64,000 nucleotides of DNA from Fen-1258 sp041658245 (GTDB taxonomy: Bacteria > Bacteroidota > Ignavibacteria > Ignavibacteriales > Melioribacteraceae): contig JBBAAM010000001.1 in assembly GCA_041658245.1 (NCBI GenBank), positions 124,001 through 188,000 of the forward strand. Direction: 5' to 3'. Each line of letters opens with the position of its first letter. Within the stretch, counting starts at the first letter, position 1. Position numbers and translations under genes: made by a program. The notes below the pieces were generated by a model. The model had not been told where the DNA came from. It worked only from the letters and a program-made list of their open reading frames with translations, and ran no database searches. This document shows positions 43,428-52,870 of the stretch, piece by piece.

Positions 43428-45263
43428 ATGAAATCCCAAGATTCTTCCCAAAATGCATTTGGTGAAATAATAAAAGCGATGGGACTCGTATTTGGCGATA
43501 TCGGAACGAGTCCTATCTACACACTTACTGTAATTTTTATATTAACTCCAGCCACTCAGCAAAACATTATAGGAATTCTCTCATTAATTTTCTGGACGCT
43601 TATTATTCTTGTAACTGTTCAATATACATTTCTTGCAATGAGTTTAAGTTCTAAAGGGGAAGGCGGTACGATTGTTTTAAAAAATATTTTACACAATTCT
43701 CTCAAATCCGGAAGATCTATGATCTTTGTTACTTTTCTGGGTTATGTAGGTGTTTCTCTTTTAATGGGTGATGGTGTTATAACTCCTGCAATAAGTATTC
43801 TTTCTGCAGTTGAAGGATTAGAATTAATTCCTGGTATAGGACACATTTCTCAAGAAACCGTGATTATAATAACAATAGTGATTACCATTTTATTATTCTC
43901 AGTTCAATCGCGTGGTACTGATAAAGTTGCATCGTCTTTTGGGCCGATAATGATATTATGGTTCTCGTCTTTGTTCCTTTCCGGAGTCGTTTCGTTGATT
44001 CACAATCCGCATATTGGTATTGCAATTAATCCTTATTACGGAATTAATTTTTTAATTCATAACGGTTACAGCGGTTTTATAGTCTTATCGGAAGTAATAC
44101 TGTGTGCAACAGGAGGCGAGGCGCTCTATGCGGATATGGGCCATCTTGGAAGAGAGCCGATCAGACGCGCGTGGTATTTTGTATTTTTTGCTTTGGTAAT
44201 AAATTATTTTGGTCAGGGCGCATTTCTTCTTTTACAAGGCGAACAAAAGGAAGAACAAATAAATATATTATTTGCGATGATAAAACATCAAGCAGAGTTT
44301 CTTTATGTGCCGTTTTTAATTTTAACACTGCTTGCAACAATAATTGCTTCGCAAGCAATGATCAGCGCAGTTTTTTCTTTAGTCTACCAAGGAATTCGAA
44401 CTCATATATTTCCACTTATGAAAATAAAGTACACGTCGAGCCATATTAAATCTCAAATTTATGTTAATGCTGTAAATTGGGGGCTGCTTGCTTCAGTGAT
44501 AGTAATGATCTTAGTCTTTAAAGGCTCACATAATCTTGCCGCAGCTTATGGATTTGCCGTTACGGCAACGATGGCATCCAGTACTTTATTTATGATTTGG
44601 ATTTTTAAGAGAAAAAACAATAAACTGAAACTGACGATTTCTTTATTAGTATTTGTAATAAACATAATTTTTTTAATTTCTGTTTTTACCAAACTTCCAC
44701 ACGGCGGTTATTGGTCAATAGTAATTGCAGCAATTCCATTCGCCACAATTTATTTGTGGACATTGGGCAATAAAGCGATATACCGCTCATTCCGTTCGCT
44801 ACCAATTGATACTTATTTGGAAAGTTTCAATCAACTTTATGAAGCCGGAAAATATTTACCGGGTACAGCGTTGTTCTTTACAAAAAGCTTAGATATGATT
44901 CCGCCATATATGGTTCACAGTACAATTCGCGGTAGTATTATTTACGAGGAGAATATTCTTGCATCAATAATTACTATGGATAAACCATTTGGCGTTCAAA
45001 AATTATATGTTCCGGAAATTGCTGAAGGTCTTTCGGGTCTCGAAATTCAAGTTGGATATATGGAAAGAATGGATGTACCAAAAATTTTAAGAGAAGCTGA
45101 TATTGATCCTAAAGTAATGTTCTACGGAGTTGATGATATTTATACTAAGAGACCTTTCCTAAAACTTTTTGCGTTCATTAAACGAATTACACCGAACTTC
45201 GTTCAATTTTTGCAGCTTCCTTATCAGAAATTACATGGTGTAATCACAAAAATTGAAATTTAA
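43428..45263 (+). CDS. kup: Kup-family potassium transporter
   Basis: 611 residues. The KUP/HAK/KT signature opens the protein (AMGLVFGDIGTSPIYTL, about 17-33), followed by about 12 membrane helices (LMGDGVITPAISILSAVEG, GGEALYADMGHLGR) and a ~130-residue C-terminal cytoplasmic part. It is a K+/H+ symporter of the inner membrane. Length is normal for the family. Confidence 0.95.
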   Translation: MKSQDSSQNAFGEIIKAMGLVFGDIGTSPIYTLTVIFILTPATQQNIIGILSLIFWTLIILVTVQYTFLAMSLSSKGEGGTIVLKNILHNSLKSGRSMIFVTFLGYVGVSLLMGDGVITPAISILSAVEGLELIPGIGHISQETVIIITIVITILLFSVQSRGTDKVASSFGPIMILWFSSLFLSGVVSLIHNPHIGIAINPYYGINFLIHNGYSGFIVLSEVILCATGGEALYADMGHLGREPIRRAWYFVFFALVINYFGQGAFLLLQGEQKEEQINILFAMIKHQAEFLYVPFLILTLLATIIASQAMISAVFSLVYQGIRTHIFPLMKIKYTSSHIKSQIYVNAVNWGLLASVIVMILVFKGSHNLAAAYGFAVTATMASSTLFMIWIFKRKNNKLKLTISLLVFVINIIFLISVFTKLPHGGYWSIVIAAIPFATIYLWTLGNKAIYRSFRSLPIDTYLESFNQLYEAGKYLPGTALFFTKSLDMIPPYMVHSTIRGSIIYEENILASIITMDKPFGVQKLYVPEIAEGLSGLEIQVGYMERMDVPKILREADIDPKVMFYGVDDIYTKRPFLKLFAFIKRITPNFVQFLQLPYQKLHGVITKIEI

Positions 45264-45501
45264 ATTCCGCTTGTCATTTCTAAACTAATATTCCAAACTA
45301 ATCCTTCAATCCTTCAATTCTCAATTAAAACAGTAATGAAAGGAAAAGCGGGAAAACTTTTTCTTGAGCCGTAAACTTCTATTTGCTATGTTATAAGCAA
45401 CTCATCCTGAGGGTTCACTTTCTCATCAAAAAAATAATTAAATAAATAAGTGGGCAGATAAATTTTTCTCTGCTCATAAATAATAAAAGAAGGAGAACAA
45501 C

Positions 45502-46062
45502 ATGGTAGATTTAACCTCACTCTGGTTACCCATCCTTTTATCGGCAGTAGTAGTTTTTATAGTTAGTTCCATTATTCACATGGCAACACCATGGCATAAA
45601 AGCGATTGCAAAAAACTTCCTGATGATAGCAAAGTACTTGATGCACTTCGTCCATTCAATCTTCAACCCGGAGATTATGTGTTGCCACAGGCCTCTAGCA
45701 TGAAAGATATGAAATCGCCGGAGTTTGCCGAAAAAATGAAAAAAGGTCCGGTTGTTATCTTAACCGTAAGGCCAAACGGTATGTGGAAGATGGGACCAAC
45801 TTTGGGTCTTTGGTTTCTTTATTCTGTTGTCGTTGGATTTTTTGCCGCATACATTGCAAGCCGCGCATTGCCTAACACCGCAACTTATCTTCAGATCTTC
45901 CGTTTTGTAGGAGCTACTGCATTCATGGGATACACATTTTCTATCTGGCAGTTTTCTATTTGGTACGGACGATCCTGGAAGACAACAATAAAAGCAACAA
46001 TTGATGGTTTGCTTTACGCTCTTCTTACTGCGGGAGTTTTCGGCTGGCTCTGGCCGAGATAA
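45502..46062 (+). CDS. Conserved membrane protein of unknown function
   Basis: 186 residues with three to four membrane helices: 7-27, 102-122, about 130-148 and 163-182. A soluble loop between the first two contains HKSDCKKLPDDSKVLDALRP and KMKKGPVVILTVRPNGMWKMGP. I recall the same pattern as a hypothetical family in Bacteroidota and Acidobacteria but know no function. A GAAGGAGA ribosome binding site precedes ATG 45502, and a strong terminator follows. Confidence 0.7.
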   Translation: MVDLTSLWLPILLSAVVVFIVSSIIHMATPWHKSDCKKLPDDSKVLDALRPFNLQPGDYVLPQASSMKDMKSPEFAEKMKKGPVVILTVRPNGMWKMGPTLGLWFLYSVVVGFFAAYIASRALPNTATYLQIFRFVGATAFMGYTFSIWQFSIWYGRSWKTTIKATIDGLLYALLTAGVFGWLWPR

Positions 46063-46098
46063 GTTTGTAAATTTTTTCTTTGTAACAAATATTTAATT

Positions 46099-46136
46099 AT
46101 AGGGACAACTAGCAAGTTGTCCCTATGAAATTTTTT
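46099..46136. terminator. Terminator after the conserved membrane protein gene
   Basis: 12-bp perfect stem ATAGGGACAACT / AGTTGTCCCTAT with an AGCA loop (46099-46126), followed by a T run at 46131-46136. Confidence 0.92.
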
Positions 46137-46156
46137 ATTTACTTATAACTCCAAAT

Positions 46157-46220
46157 CAACCGCCGCCTTGAAAGATGAATTTTTAGTTTCTTGTCTATAA
46201 CAACCCTGAAGTTATAGTAA
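46157..46220. repeat. Intergenic repeat element, copy A
   Basis: Contains CAACCGCCGCC, then 5 bp later AGATGAATTTTTAGTTT, then ATAACAACC. The same blocks in the same order and orientation recur at 48644-48700. The two copies flank the slipin/NfeD gene pair. Confidence 0.5.
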
Positions 46221-46279
46221 GCCTTCAATTATTTTCTTGTGATTTCAGTTATAAAAACAATCTAATTCAAATTTAGAAA

Positions 46280-47059
46280 TTATTTTTCTTCTTTTTTCGC
46301 TTTCTCCATCAATTCAAAGAATGGTTTGAATAGGTCTATGGGAACAGGGAATATAATAGTCGAATTTTTTTCAGCCGCAACTTCTGTAAGTGTCTGCAAA
46401 AATCTCAACTGCAAAGCATAAGGCGAAGTGCTGATAATTTTAGATGCATCGGCCAATCGCTGTGATGCCTGGTATTCTCCCTCGGCGTGAATTACTTTTG
46501 CGCGGCGTTCTCTTTCTGCTTCAGCTTGTCGTGCAATCGCTCTCTGCATTTCAACAGGTAAATCAACATTCTTCACCTCTACGAGAGAAACTTTTATTCC
46601 CCACGGTGCCGTATGTGTATCAATTGTCTCCTGGAGGCGCTTGTTAATTTTTTCCCGTTCGGATAAAAGCTCGTCAAGCTCTGACTGTCCCAGCATACTT
46701 CTCAGTGTTGTCTGTGCAAGCTGCGAAGTGGCAAAGAGAAAATTCTCAACTACAACAATTGCCTTTGCTGCTTCGATTACACGGAAATAAATTACTGCGC
46801 TTACTTTTATCGAAACATTATCGCGGGTGATTACGTCTTGCGACGGAACTTCCAATGCTATCACCCTAAGACTAACCCTCACTATCCGGTCAACAATAGG
46901 AATCAGAAAGATCAAACCGGGACCCTTGGTTGGAATCAATCTTCCCAACCTAAAGATCACTCCTCGTTCATACTCGCGTAAAATTCTTATTGCACTGGAA
47001 AGAATAATAATAACAAAAAAAATAATGATGGAAAGAATTCCTACGTATTCAGGTCCCAT
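46280..47059 (-). CDS. Slipin, SPFH/band-7 membrane protein
   Basis: 259 residues: one N-terminal membrane hairpin helix (about 5-25), then the SPFH domain (YERGVIFRLGRLIPTKGPGLIFLIP, about 30-54, and VEVKNVDLPVEMQRAIARQAEAERERRAKVI, about 160-190). Slipins associate with NfeD proteases in membrane microdomains. nfeD lies 67 bp upstream on the same strand, making the usual pair. Confidence 0.93.
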   Translation of the reverse strand: MGPEYVGILSIIIFFVIIILSSAIRILREYERGVIFRLGRLIPTKGPGLIFLIPIVDRIVRVSLRVIALEVPSQDVITRDNVSIKVSAVIYFRVIEAAKAIVVVENFLFATSQLAQTTLRSMLGQSELDELLSEREKINKRLQETIDTHTAPWGIKVSLVEVKNVDLPVEMQRAIARQAEAERERRAKVIHAEGEYQASQRLADASKIISTSPYALQLRFLQTLTEVAAEKNSTIIFPVPIDLFKPFFELMEKAKKEEK

Positions 47060-47126
47060 AATATATTCTCCTTAAAATTTATGAATCTTTTATATATGAA
47101 ATAATTAATGTCAAATTCCAACCGAC

Positions 47127-48434
47127 TCAATTGGATTTCTTGACAATCAGTTTCAATTCTTTGACTCCTATTACTTTTACCTTTGCACCTTTATTAACTT
47201 CATTGGTGCATTCCGCATTCCATATCTCTCCGTGCAGCATAATTTGTCCAACTGAATTGAGTCCGAATTTAGATAATGCTAAACCGGTTTCTCCGATCAA
47301 TCCTTCGCTTCCCGTTGTCGGTTGTCTTCTTTGTGCAGCGATTCCCTTTCCGAGGGCGAATACAAAAAAGAGTGTCGTTAAAATTGTAGCAGTTATTATT
47401 ACACCTAACGAAAGATGAACAAACTCGTAAGAAACGTCGGTATTGATCAGCATAAGCGAACCGATTAAAAATGAAATTATTCCGCCTGCGGTCAGCAAAC
47501 CGTGACTCACGATTTTTATTTCCGCTATAAATAGGATTATTGCAAAAATGATCAATCCTAATCCTGCATAATTAATTGGAAGCGTATGAAAGGAATAAAA
47601 TGCAAGGACTATAGAAATAACCCCAACGATTCCGGGAAGAATAGAACCGGGATTGCTCAACTCAAAGATTAATCCGTAAATGCCGATCATCATAAGAATG
47701 TAGGCGATATTCGGGTCGCTTATGATATCGAGAATTTTTTGTATTGCATTCATTTCTATAAAACGAACTACGGCATTTTTTGTATGAATTGTTTTTAAGC
47801 CGTCTGCTGTTTCAGTTTCACGTCCGTCAAGCCGAACGAGAAGACTATCCATATTCTTAGCAATAAGATCAATTATTTTTTTCTTCAGTGCCTCGGTTTC
47901 CGATAAAGATAAACTTTGTCTCACTGCATTTTCAGCCCACTCAATATTCCGATGCCGCTTCTCTGCAATACTTCTCATAAAAGCTGCAGCATCATTAGTT
48001 GCTTTTTCCATCATGATATCGAGACTATCTTTTTTGTTGGTTCCTCCGCTTTCACTCATCATTACGGGATGAGCCGCACCGATGTTTGTCCCCGGACTCA
48101 TTGCGGAAATGTTTGCAGCAAGAGTAATAAAAACTCCCGCCGAAGCTGCCTGTGCACCTGCCGGATAAACATAAATTACAATCGGGATTTTGGATGTAAA
48201 AAAATCGCTAACAATCAGACGGGTTGATTTAAGCAATCCTCCCGGAGTATTAAGCTGGATGATTAAGCATTCCGCATTTTCTTCGTTCGCTTTTTGGATT
48301 ACGTCATGAATAAAATCCGTAACAACGGGATTGATGGCACCGTCAATTTTTATAACATCTATATGGGATTGGAATTTTTGGGAAGGAAGCGATAATAAAA
48401 ATAGAAATATCACAACAGCCGTTTTCATAATCAT
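47127..48434 (-). CDS. NfeD-family membrane-bound serine protease
   Basis: 435 residues. A signal peptide, a ClpP-like protease domain (about 25-225) with IQLNTPGGLLKSTRLIV and the catalytic Ser region GAQAASAGVFI, then four membrane helices (about 240-370) and a C-terminal OB-fold NfeD domain (about 385-430). It cleaves stomatin-type partners; here the partner is the slipin gene just downstream. Confidence 0.92.
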   Translation of the reverse strand: MIMKTAVVIFLFLLSLPSQKFQSHIDVIKIDGAINPVVTDFIHDVIQKANEENAECLIIQLNTPGGLLKSTRLIVSDFFTSKIPIVIYVYPAGAQAASAGVFITLAANISAMSPGTNIGAAHPVMMSESGGTNKKDSLDIMMEKATNDAAAFMRSIAEKRHRNIEWAENAVRQSLSLSETEALKKKIIDLIAKNMDSLLVRLDGRETETADGLKTIHTKNAVVRFIEMNAIQKILDIISDPNIAYILMMIGIYGLIFELSNPGSILPGIVGVISIVLAFYSFHTLPINYAGLGLIIFAIILFIAEIKIVSHGLLTAGGIISFLIGSLMLINTDVSYEFVHLSLGVIITATILTTLFFVFALGKGIAAQRRQPTTGSEGLIGETGLALSKFGLNSVGQIMLHGEIWNAECTNEVNKGAKVKVIGVKELKLIVKKSN

Positions 48435-48554
48435 TCTCTCTGATTAATTAATGGCAGGTTTTCACTCCTGCCTCTCAAAAAATCAAAACACATATATCAA
48501 TTTAACAAAAATGTAAGTAATTCTTATTCAACAAGCAATGGGGGATAGAATGAT

Positions 48555-48603
48555 GAACGTAGAATGCAGAATTCAGATCATAATAATTCTACATTCTGCG
48601 TTC
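48555..48603. repeat. Long imperfect inverted repeat
   Basis: Arms of 18 bp (48555-48572 and 48586-48603) match at 16 of 18 positions around a 13-base loop. The arms spell GAACGTAGAATGCAGAAT and its near reverse complement. The 48435-48740 gap contains no gene. This hairpin and the copy-B repeat account for much of it. No T tract follows, so it is not a typical terminator. Confidence 0.6.
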
Positions 48604-48643
48604 CGCACTCTACACTCAGAATCATTTACCTACAATCCCCACC

Positions 48644-48725
48644 CAACCGCCGCCGGGTGCGAGATGAATATTTAGTTTTGAGTTATAGTTAGTTAACAAC
48701 CTTCAAGGCAGCGAAGTAGTAACCG
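48644..48725. repeat. Intergenic repeat element, copy B
   Basis: CAACCGCCGCC, 7 bp later AGATGAATATTTAGTTTT, then TTAACAACC, in the same order and orientation as copy A at 46157-46220. Confidence 0.5.
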
Positions 48726-48740
48726 CGAAGGGTTCATTTA

Positions 48741-49511
48741 CTAATTGATTGTTTTTATATGCGAGATTTCTATTTCCGCTTCTAAAAATTTATTTCTTAT
48801 TTCTTTAATTATTTCGATAGAATTTTCCGTATCGCTATGGATGCAGATTGTATCCGCATCAATTTTAATTTCTTCAGAAGAAACTGTTCTTATTTTTCCA
48901 TCACGCACGATCATTAAAGCTTGATCTGCAGCTTCTATTGGATCGGTAATAAGTGCATCTGAGAATTTTCTTGAACGGAGCGAGCCGTCGCTTTCATAAC
49001 GGCGGTCAGCAAACGCTTCCGATGCAACATTAAATCCCTCATTGCGCCATAGATCAATCATTAGAGAACCGGCTAATCCATAAAGAATAAAATCTTTGCT
49101 GATCTTGCCGATACCTTTTGCAATTGCGAGAGCGGCTTTTTCATCACGTGCCTCAACATTATAAAGTGCACCGTGTGGTTTAATATGTTGCACTTCAAAT
49201 CCGTTTGCTTCGGCTATCCGCACAAATGATTCTACCTGGTTATAAACGAATTGTGTTATCTCTTCTGGTGTAAGAGATAATTCTATTCTTCCAAAATTTA
49301 TTCTGTCGGGATAAGAAGGATGTGCACCGATTCCTACATTGTACTTTTTACAGAGCTTCATCACTTCTAAAATAGAATGAGCATTGCCTGTGTGACCGCC
49401 GCATGCGATATTTGCAGACGAGATCAAGCTGATAAGTTCTTCTTCACTTCCATTGGCAAGTGCTTCTGGTCTTTCACCAACATCGGAATTGATATCAACA
49501 ATTTTTTTCAA
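48741..49511 (-). CDS. pxpA: 5-oxoprolinase subunit PxpA (LamB/YcsF family)
   Basis: 256 residues. The N-terminal DINSDVGE and SANIACGGHTGN motifs, then GAHPSYPDR and IKPHGALYN, are diagnostic of the LamB/YcsF family. With PxpB and PxpC it hydrolyses 5-oxoproline (pyroglutamate) to glutamate using ATP. It is the last gene of the operon, 8 bp after the MFS transporter. Confidence 0.94.
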   Translation of the reverse strand: MKKIVDINSDVGERPEALANGSEEELISLISSANIACGGHTGNAHSILEVMKLCKKYNVGIGAHPSYPDRINFGRIELSLTPEEITQFVYNQVESFVRIAEANGFEVQHIKPHGALYNVEARDEKAALAIAKGIGKISKDFILYGLAGSLMIDLWRNEGFNVASEAFADRRYESDGSLRSRKFSDALITDPIEAADQALMIVRDGKIRTVSSEEIKIDADTICIHSDTENSIEIIKEIRNKFLEAEIEISHIKTIN

Positions 49512-49519
49512 GCATTACC

Positions 49520-50761
49520 TCAAGTAAGTTCCTGTCCCTTAGTTTCAGGCAGTAGAAATATGATTACGGCGCCCATCAAAAAGAAAAATGCAGTAAGTGC
49601 AAGTGCGCTTCCAATTCCATAATGATCTGCTAACGCTCCGACAACAAACGGAGACAGCGCACTGAATGCTCTTCCCGCATTGTACGTAAATCCTTGTGCA
49701 GTGCCGCGGATGTTTGTCGGGAATAATTCTGCAAGCATAGCACCGAACACGCTGAAATATCCGTGTCCGAAAAATCCAATGAAAGGACCAATGATCAAAA
49801 GCAGAATATCGTGACGTGCAAGCTGTCCGTAAAGCGGAACTAACAATGCTGCAGAAATTAAAAATGTAAGAAACACCGGTCTTCTTCCAAAACGATCCGC
49901 AAGAAATCCAAAAGATAAATAACCGAAGAATGCACCGATCTGCATCGGGACAATCCACGTTGAACTCTTTACTATTCCCAAACCTGCGCCGCCTTGCTCA
50001 ACCGGTTTCGAAAGAAATGAAGGCATCCAGGTAAACAATCCCCAATAAGCAAAGAGCACACAAGTTGTAAGCAGAGATGCAGTCAAAGTTTTTTTGAGTA
50101 ACGGTTTCTTAAAAATAATTATAAGCGAATCCGTCATTTTATTTTTTTTATTTTCTTTATTCTGAATCCAGATTTCCGGCTCAGGTACATTACGCCGAAT
50201 CCATAATGTTAGAAATGCCGGTAAGATTCCAACGATAAATAAAACTCTCCAGCCGAACACCGGTAAAATTATAGCTGATATAATTGCGGCTAAAATATAT
50301 CCGATTGCCCAGCCGGATTGCATCAATCCAATTGCTTTACCTCTATGTTTAGCAGGCCATGTTTCGGAAACCAAAACCGAACCGGCGGACCATTCCCCGC
50401 CCATTCCGAAACCAACAAGACATCTCCACACAATTAACATGGCAATTGATTGAGCAGTTGAAGTCATAGCCGTGAAAATTGAATAACTTATAATTGAAAA
50501 CACAAGCGCTCTCGCTCTTCCGATTTTATCGGCAAGAGCACCGAAGTAAATTCCGCCGAATGCAGACGCAATTAATGTTACCGATGCAAGCGCACCGGCT
50601 TCCGCAGAAGTTAATTTAAACTCGGTTTGAATTGCCGTAAGTGCAAATGCATAAAACATTATATCCATTGCGTCGAGCATCCAGCCCAATTGTGCGGCAA
50701 GTAAAGTTTTCCACTGACGCGGTTGTATCTCTTTTATCCAATGTCCTAAGTTTAATTTCAT
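49520..50761 (-). CDS. MFS transporter in the 5-oxoprolinase operon
   Basis: 413 residues and 12 membrane helices. MFS motifs GALADKIGRARAL (loop 2-3) and GFLADRFGRRPVF (loop 8-9) are present, plus GFGMGGEWSAGSVLVSE in helix 4, typical of metabolite:H+ symporters. Placed between pxpC (4-bp overlap) and pxpA, it probably imports 5-oxoproline or a related acid. The substrate is inferred from the operon. Confidence 0.87.
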   Translation of the reverse strand: MKLNLGHWIKEIQPRQWKTLLAAQLGWMLDAMDIMFYAFALTAIQTEFKLTSAEAGALASVTLIASAFGGIYFGALADKIGRARALVFSIISYSIFTAMTSTAQSIAMLIVWRCLVGFGMGGEWSAGSVLVSETWPAKHRGKAIGLMQSGWAIGYILAAIISAIILPVFGWRVLFIVGILPAFLTLWIRRNVPEPEIWIQNKENKKNKMTDSLIIIFKKPLLKKTLTASLLTTCVLFAYWGLFTWMPSFLSKPVEQGGAGLGIVKSSTWIVPMQIGAFFGYLSFGFLADRFGRRPVFLTFLISAALLVPLYGQLARHDILLLIIGPFIGFFGHGYFSVFGAMLAELFPTNIRGTAQGFTYNAGRAFSALSPFVVGALADHYGIGSALALTAFFFLMGAVIIFLLPETKGQELT

Positions 50762-51702
50762 ATTGAAATAAGTGACTCCGGTGAAATTAATGATTCCAAA
50801 TCCATACTCAATTTATATGCTTTTTCAATTGATACGAAAGAAAATTGTATTTCATCACGCGGGCGTAATTGTCCTACCTTATGCAAGTGAGCGGAAATTA
50901 TATTTGCGATTTTTGGATAACCGCCCGTTGTCTGATGTTCGACAAATAAAATTATAGGATTGCCGTCATGTGAGACTTGTATTGCACCTAACGATACTCC
51001 TTCGGTAATTATATCTTTATTATTGATCTGTCTTAATGTCGATCCGATAAGCCGGAGACCCATGCGATTCGCTTCCTCGGTTACTGTGTAAGTTGATGAT
51101 GAAAACAGTTCGAGAGTTTCCGTAGAATAATAATCGCTTTGAGGAGCTTTAGTTACAAATATTTTTTTATTGCTCATTATTTCATTCACAATTTCTTTCT
51201 TAACGTGCTGCTGCTTAACATTTTTGGTATCACTTCCGGCAAAATTTATTTCATCATCTTTCATTAGTGAGCGTCCTTTATATCCGCCAATGCCTGTAAG
51301 AAGGTGTGTGGACGCGCTACCGAGAATTTTATCTACTACGAATCCGCCTTTGATGCAAAGATAACATCTTGCACCGGATTGTGTTGCGCCAAATCGAAGT
51401 GTTTGACCGGACTTAATAAAAACTGTCTCCCATAATGGAATTTGAATTCCGTCAAGCGTTGGTTGGAAATCCGAACCGGTAATTGCAATAATCGTTTCCG
51501 AATCGAAATAAAACTCACTACCAACTAACGTCATCTCAAGTGCTGCTGAATTTTGATCGTTGCCGATCAATAAATTTCCTACTTGAAGTGAAATAGAATC
51601 CGCTGCGCCCGAAGCAGAAATGCCGAGATGAGAATACCCATATCTTCCCAAATCCTGTATGGACGATTGAAATCCCGGCTTGATAATTTTCATTATAGGC
51701 AT
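50758..51702 (-). CDS. pxpC: 5-oxoprolinase subunit PxpC (KipA family)
   Basis: 314 residues. The start IIKPGFQSSIQDLGRYGYSHLGIS with GAAD following, then NLLIGNDQNSAALEMTL, is the signature of the biotin-dependent carboxyltransferase-like KipA/PxpC family. It combines with PxpB and PxpA as the ATP-dependent oxoprolinase. It starts 2 bp after pxpB. Confidence 0.93.
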   Translation of the reverse strand: MPIMKIIKPGFQSSIQDLGRYGYSHLGISASGAADSISLQVGNLLIGNDQNSAALEMTLVGSEFYFDSETIIAITGSDFQPTLDGIQIPLWETVFIKSGQTLRFGATQSGARCYLCIKGGFVVDKILGSASTHLLTGIGGYKGRSLMKDDEINFAGSDTKNVKQQHVKKEIVNEIMSNKKIFVTKAPQSDYYSTETLELFSSSTYTVTEEANRMGLRLIGSTLRQINNKDIITEGVSLGAIQVSHDGNPIILFVEHQTTGGYPKIANIISAHLHKVGQLRPRDEIQFSFVSIEKAYKLSMDLESLISPESLISI

Positions 51703-51704
51703 GA

Positions 51705-52403
51705 TTAATTTTTCAGTTGTTGGAATTCTTTTTTTGTTATCGGCACAAATTTTACTTTATCGCCCATTCTTAAAAGTGTCGGCTCTTCTTTATCGGGAGA
51801 AAAAAGTTTTAACGGTGTTCTGCCGATAATATTCCATCCGCCCGGAGACGAGAGAGGATATATTCCGGTTTGATCACCGCCTATGGCAACGCTTCCTTCC
51901 GGCACTTTTAATCGCGGACTTGCCAACCGTGGTGTTGCAATTTCTTTTGGCATTTCTCCTAAATATGGAAAGCCGGGTGAAAATCCGAGGAAGTAAACTA
52001 AATATTCCGGTTGAGAATGAAATTGAATTACTTGATCTATTGTTAGCGAATTTTGTTTTGCAACGTTCGAAATGTCCAAGGCGTATTCATCCTCATAACA
52101 AACGGGAATTGTAATGATTCTTGATTCCGGAATTGTTACGGAATTTTCTTGTTCAAAAAGTGATGTTATAATTTCATTTATACGATGAGGTGAAATGATA
52201 CAAGGATCGAAAGTAATAAGAATGGAATTATACGCGGGATGAATGGATTGGATTCCTTCGATCTTAGAAGAATTTAGAAGAAGAAATATTTTATGGACCT
52301 TCTCGTGATTCTCGCGTGATATTTCTTTCCCGACTTTAATTAATAACGATCTGTCGTTGGCAAATTGAATATCGGGATATTTATTTAACTGTTGCTCACG
52401 CAT
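51705..52403 (-). CDS. pxpB: 5-oxoprolinase subunit PxpB (KipI family)
   Basis: 232 residues. The C-terminal half has the KipI/allophanate hydrolase subunit 1 motifs YFLGFSPGFPYLGEMP, ATPRLASPRLKVPEGSVAIGG and YPLSSPGGWNIIGRTP. First gene of the pxpB-pxpC-MFS-pxpA operon. Confidence 0.94.
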   Translation of the reverse strand: MREQQLNKYPDIQFANDRSLLIKVGKEISRENHEKVHKIFLLLNSSKIEGIQSIHPAYNSILITFDPCIISPHRINEIITSLFEQENSVTIPESRIITIPVCYEDEYALDISNVAKQNSLTIDQVIQFHSQPEYLVYFLGFSPGFPYLGEMPKEIATPRLASPRLKVPEGSVAIGGDQTGIYPLSSPGGWNIIGRTPLKLFSPDKEEPTLLRMGDKVKFVPITKKEFQQLKN

Positions 52404-52546
52404 CTATTTTGCGAATCATTTTTTAATGAAGAAATTTTTAATACCCAGGCATATTCGCACGCGATGAACTCCAACTTCAGCCAGTTGTTAAGCAAGCAAT
52501 TAGAAAAAGTAGGACTAGTTTTTGCACGCATGTCTCATATTAAAGA

Positions 52547-52855
52547 TTATGAAAGTATTTTTGCAAGAGTTTTTCTTGATTCACCTAAAGCGAGCAAAGA
52601 ACGCACAAGCAGATCAAGTGATACGGACGGGTCGCCGGATTCCATTTTAGCTACTCTTGATTGGCTTGATTTCAAAAGACGCGCTAACTGTTCCTGCGTC
52701 AATTTTTTTTCAAGACGGACATCTTGAAGACTCTTGCTTAATGAGAGTTTTAATTCAACATAAGCTGTTTCGTCTTGAGATAAATTCAAAAACTCGGAAG
52801 CAGTTCCAACCTTCCAACCCTTCGCTTCCAGCTTCTTCCTTTTAGTGTTGTTCAT
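52547..52855 (-). CDS. XRE-type antitoxin (HigA-like)
   Basis: 102 residues. A helix-turn-helix of the XRE class is in the second half (KLTQEQLARLLKSSQSRVAKMESGDPSVSLDLLVRSLLALG). The gene follows the toxin gene by 15 bp, the inverted toxin-first order of higBA. It should neutralise the toxin and repress the operon through the palindrome at 53213-53230. Confidence 0.88.
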   Translation of the reverse strand: MNNTKRKKLEAKGWKVGTASEFLNLSQDETAYVELKLSLSKSLQDVRLEKKLTQEQLARLLKSSQSRVAKMESGDPSVSLDLLVRSLLALGESRKTLAKILS

Positions 52856-52870
52856 TTATATTCTCCAATA

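Noticed and set aside
45264..45500. Repeated CCTTCAAT stretch and a GCAGA/TCTGC inverted repeat before the 45.5-kb membrane protein
   Set aside because: Short and imperfect; not clearly above chance.
52392..52727. 111-codon plus-strand frame overlapping the antitoxin gene
   Set aside because: It runs antiparallel to the XRE antitoxin, whose domain and operon context are clear; the plus frame has no family features.
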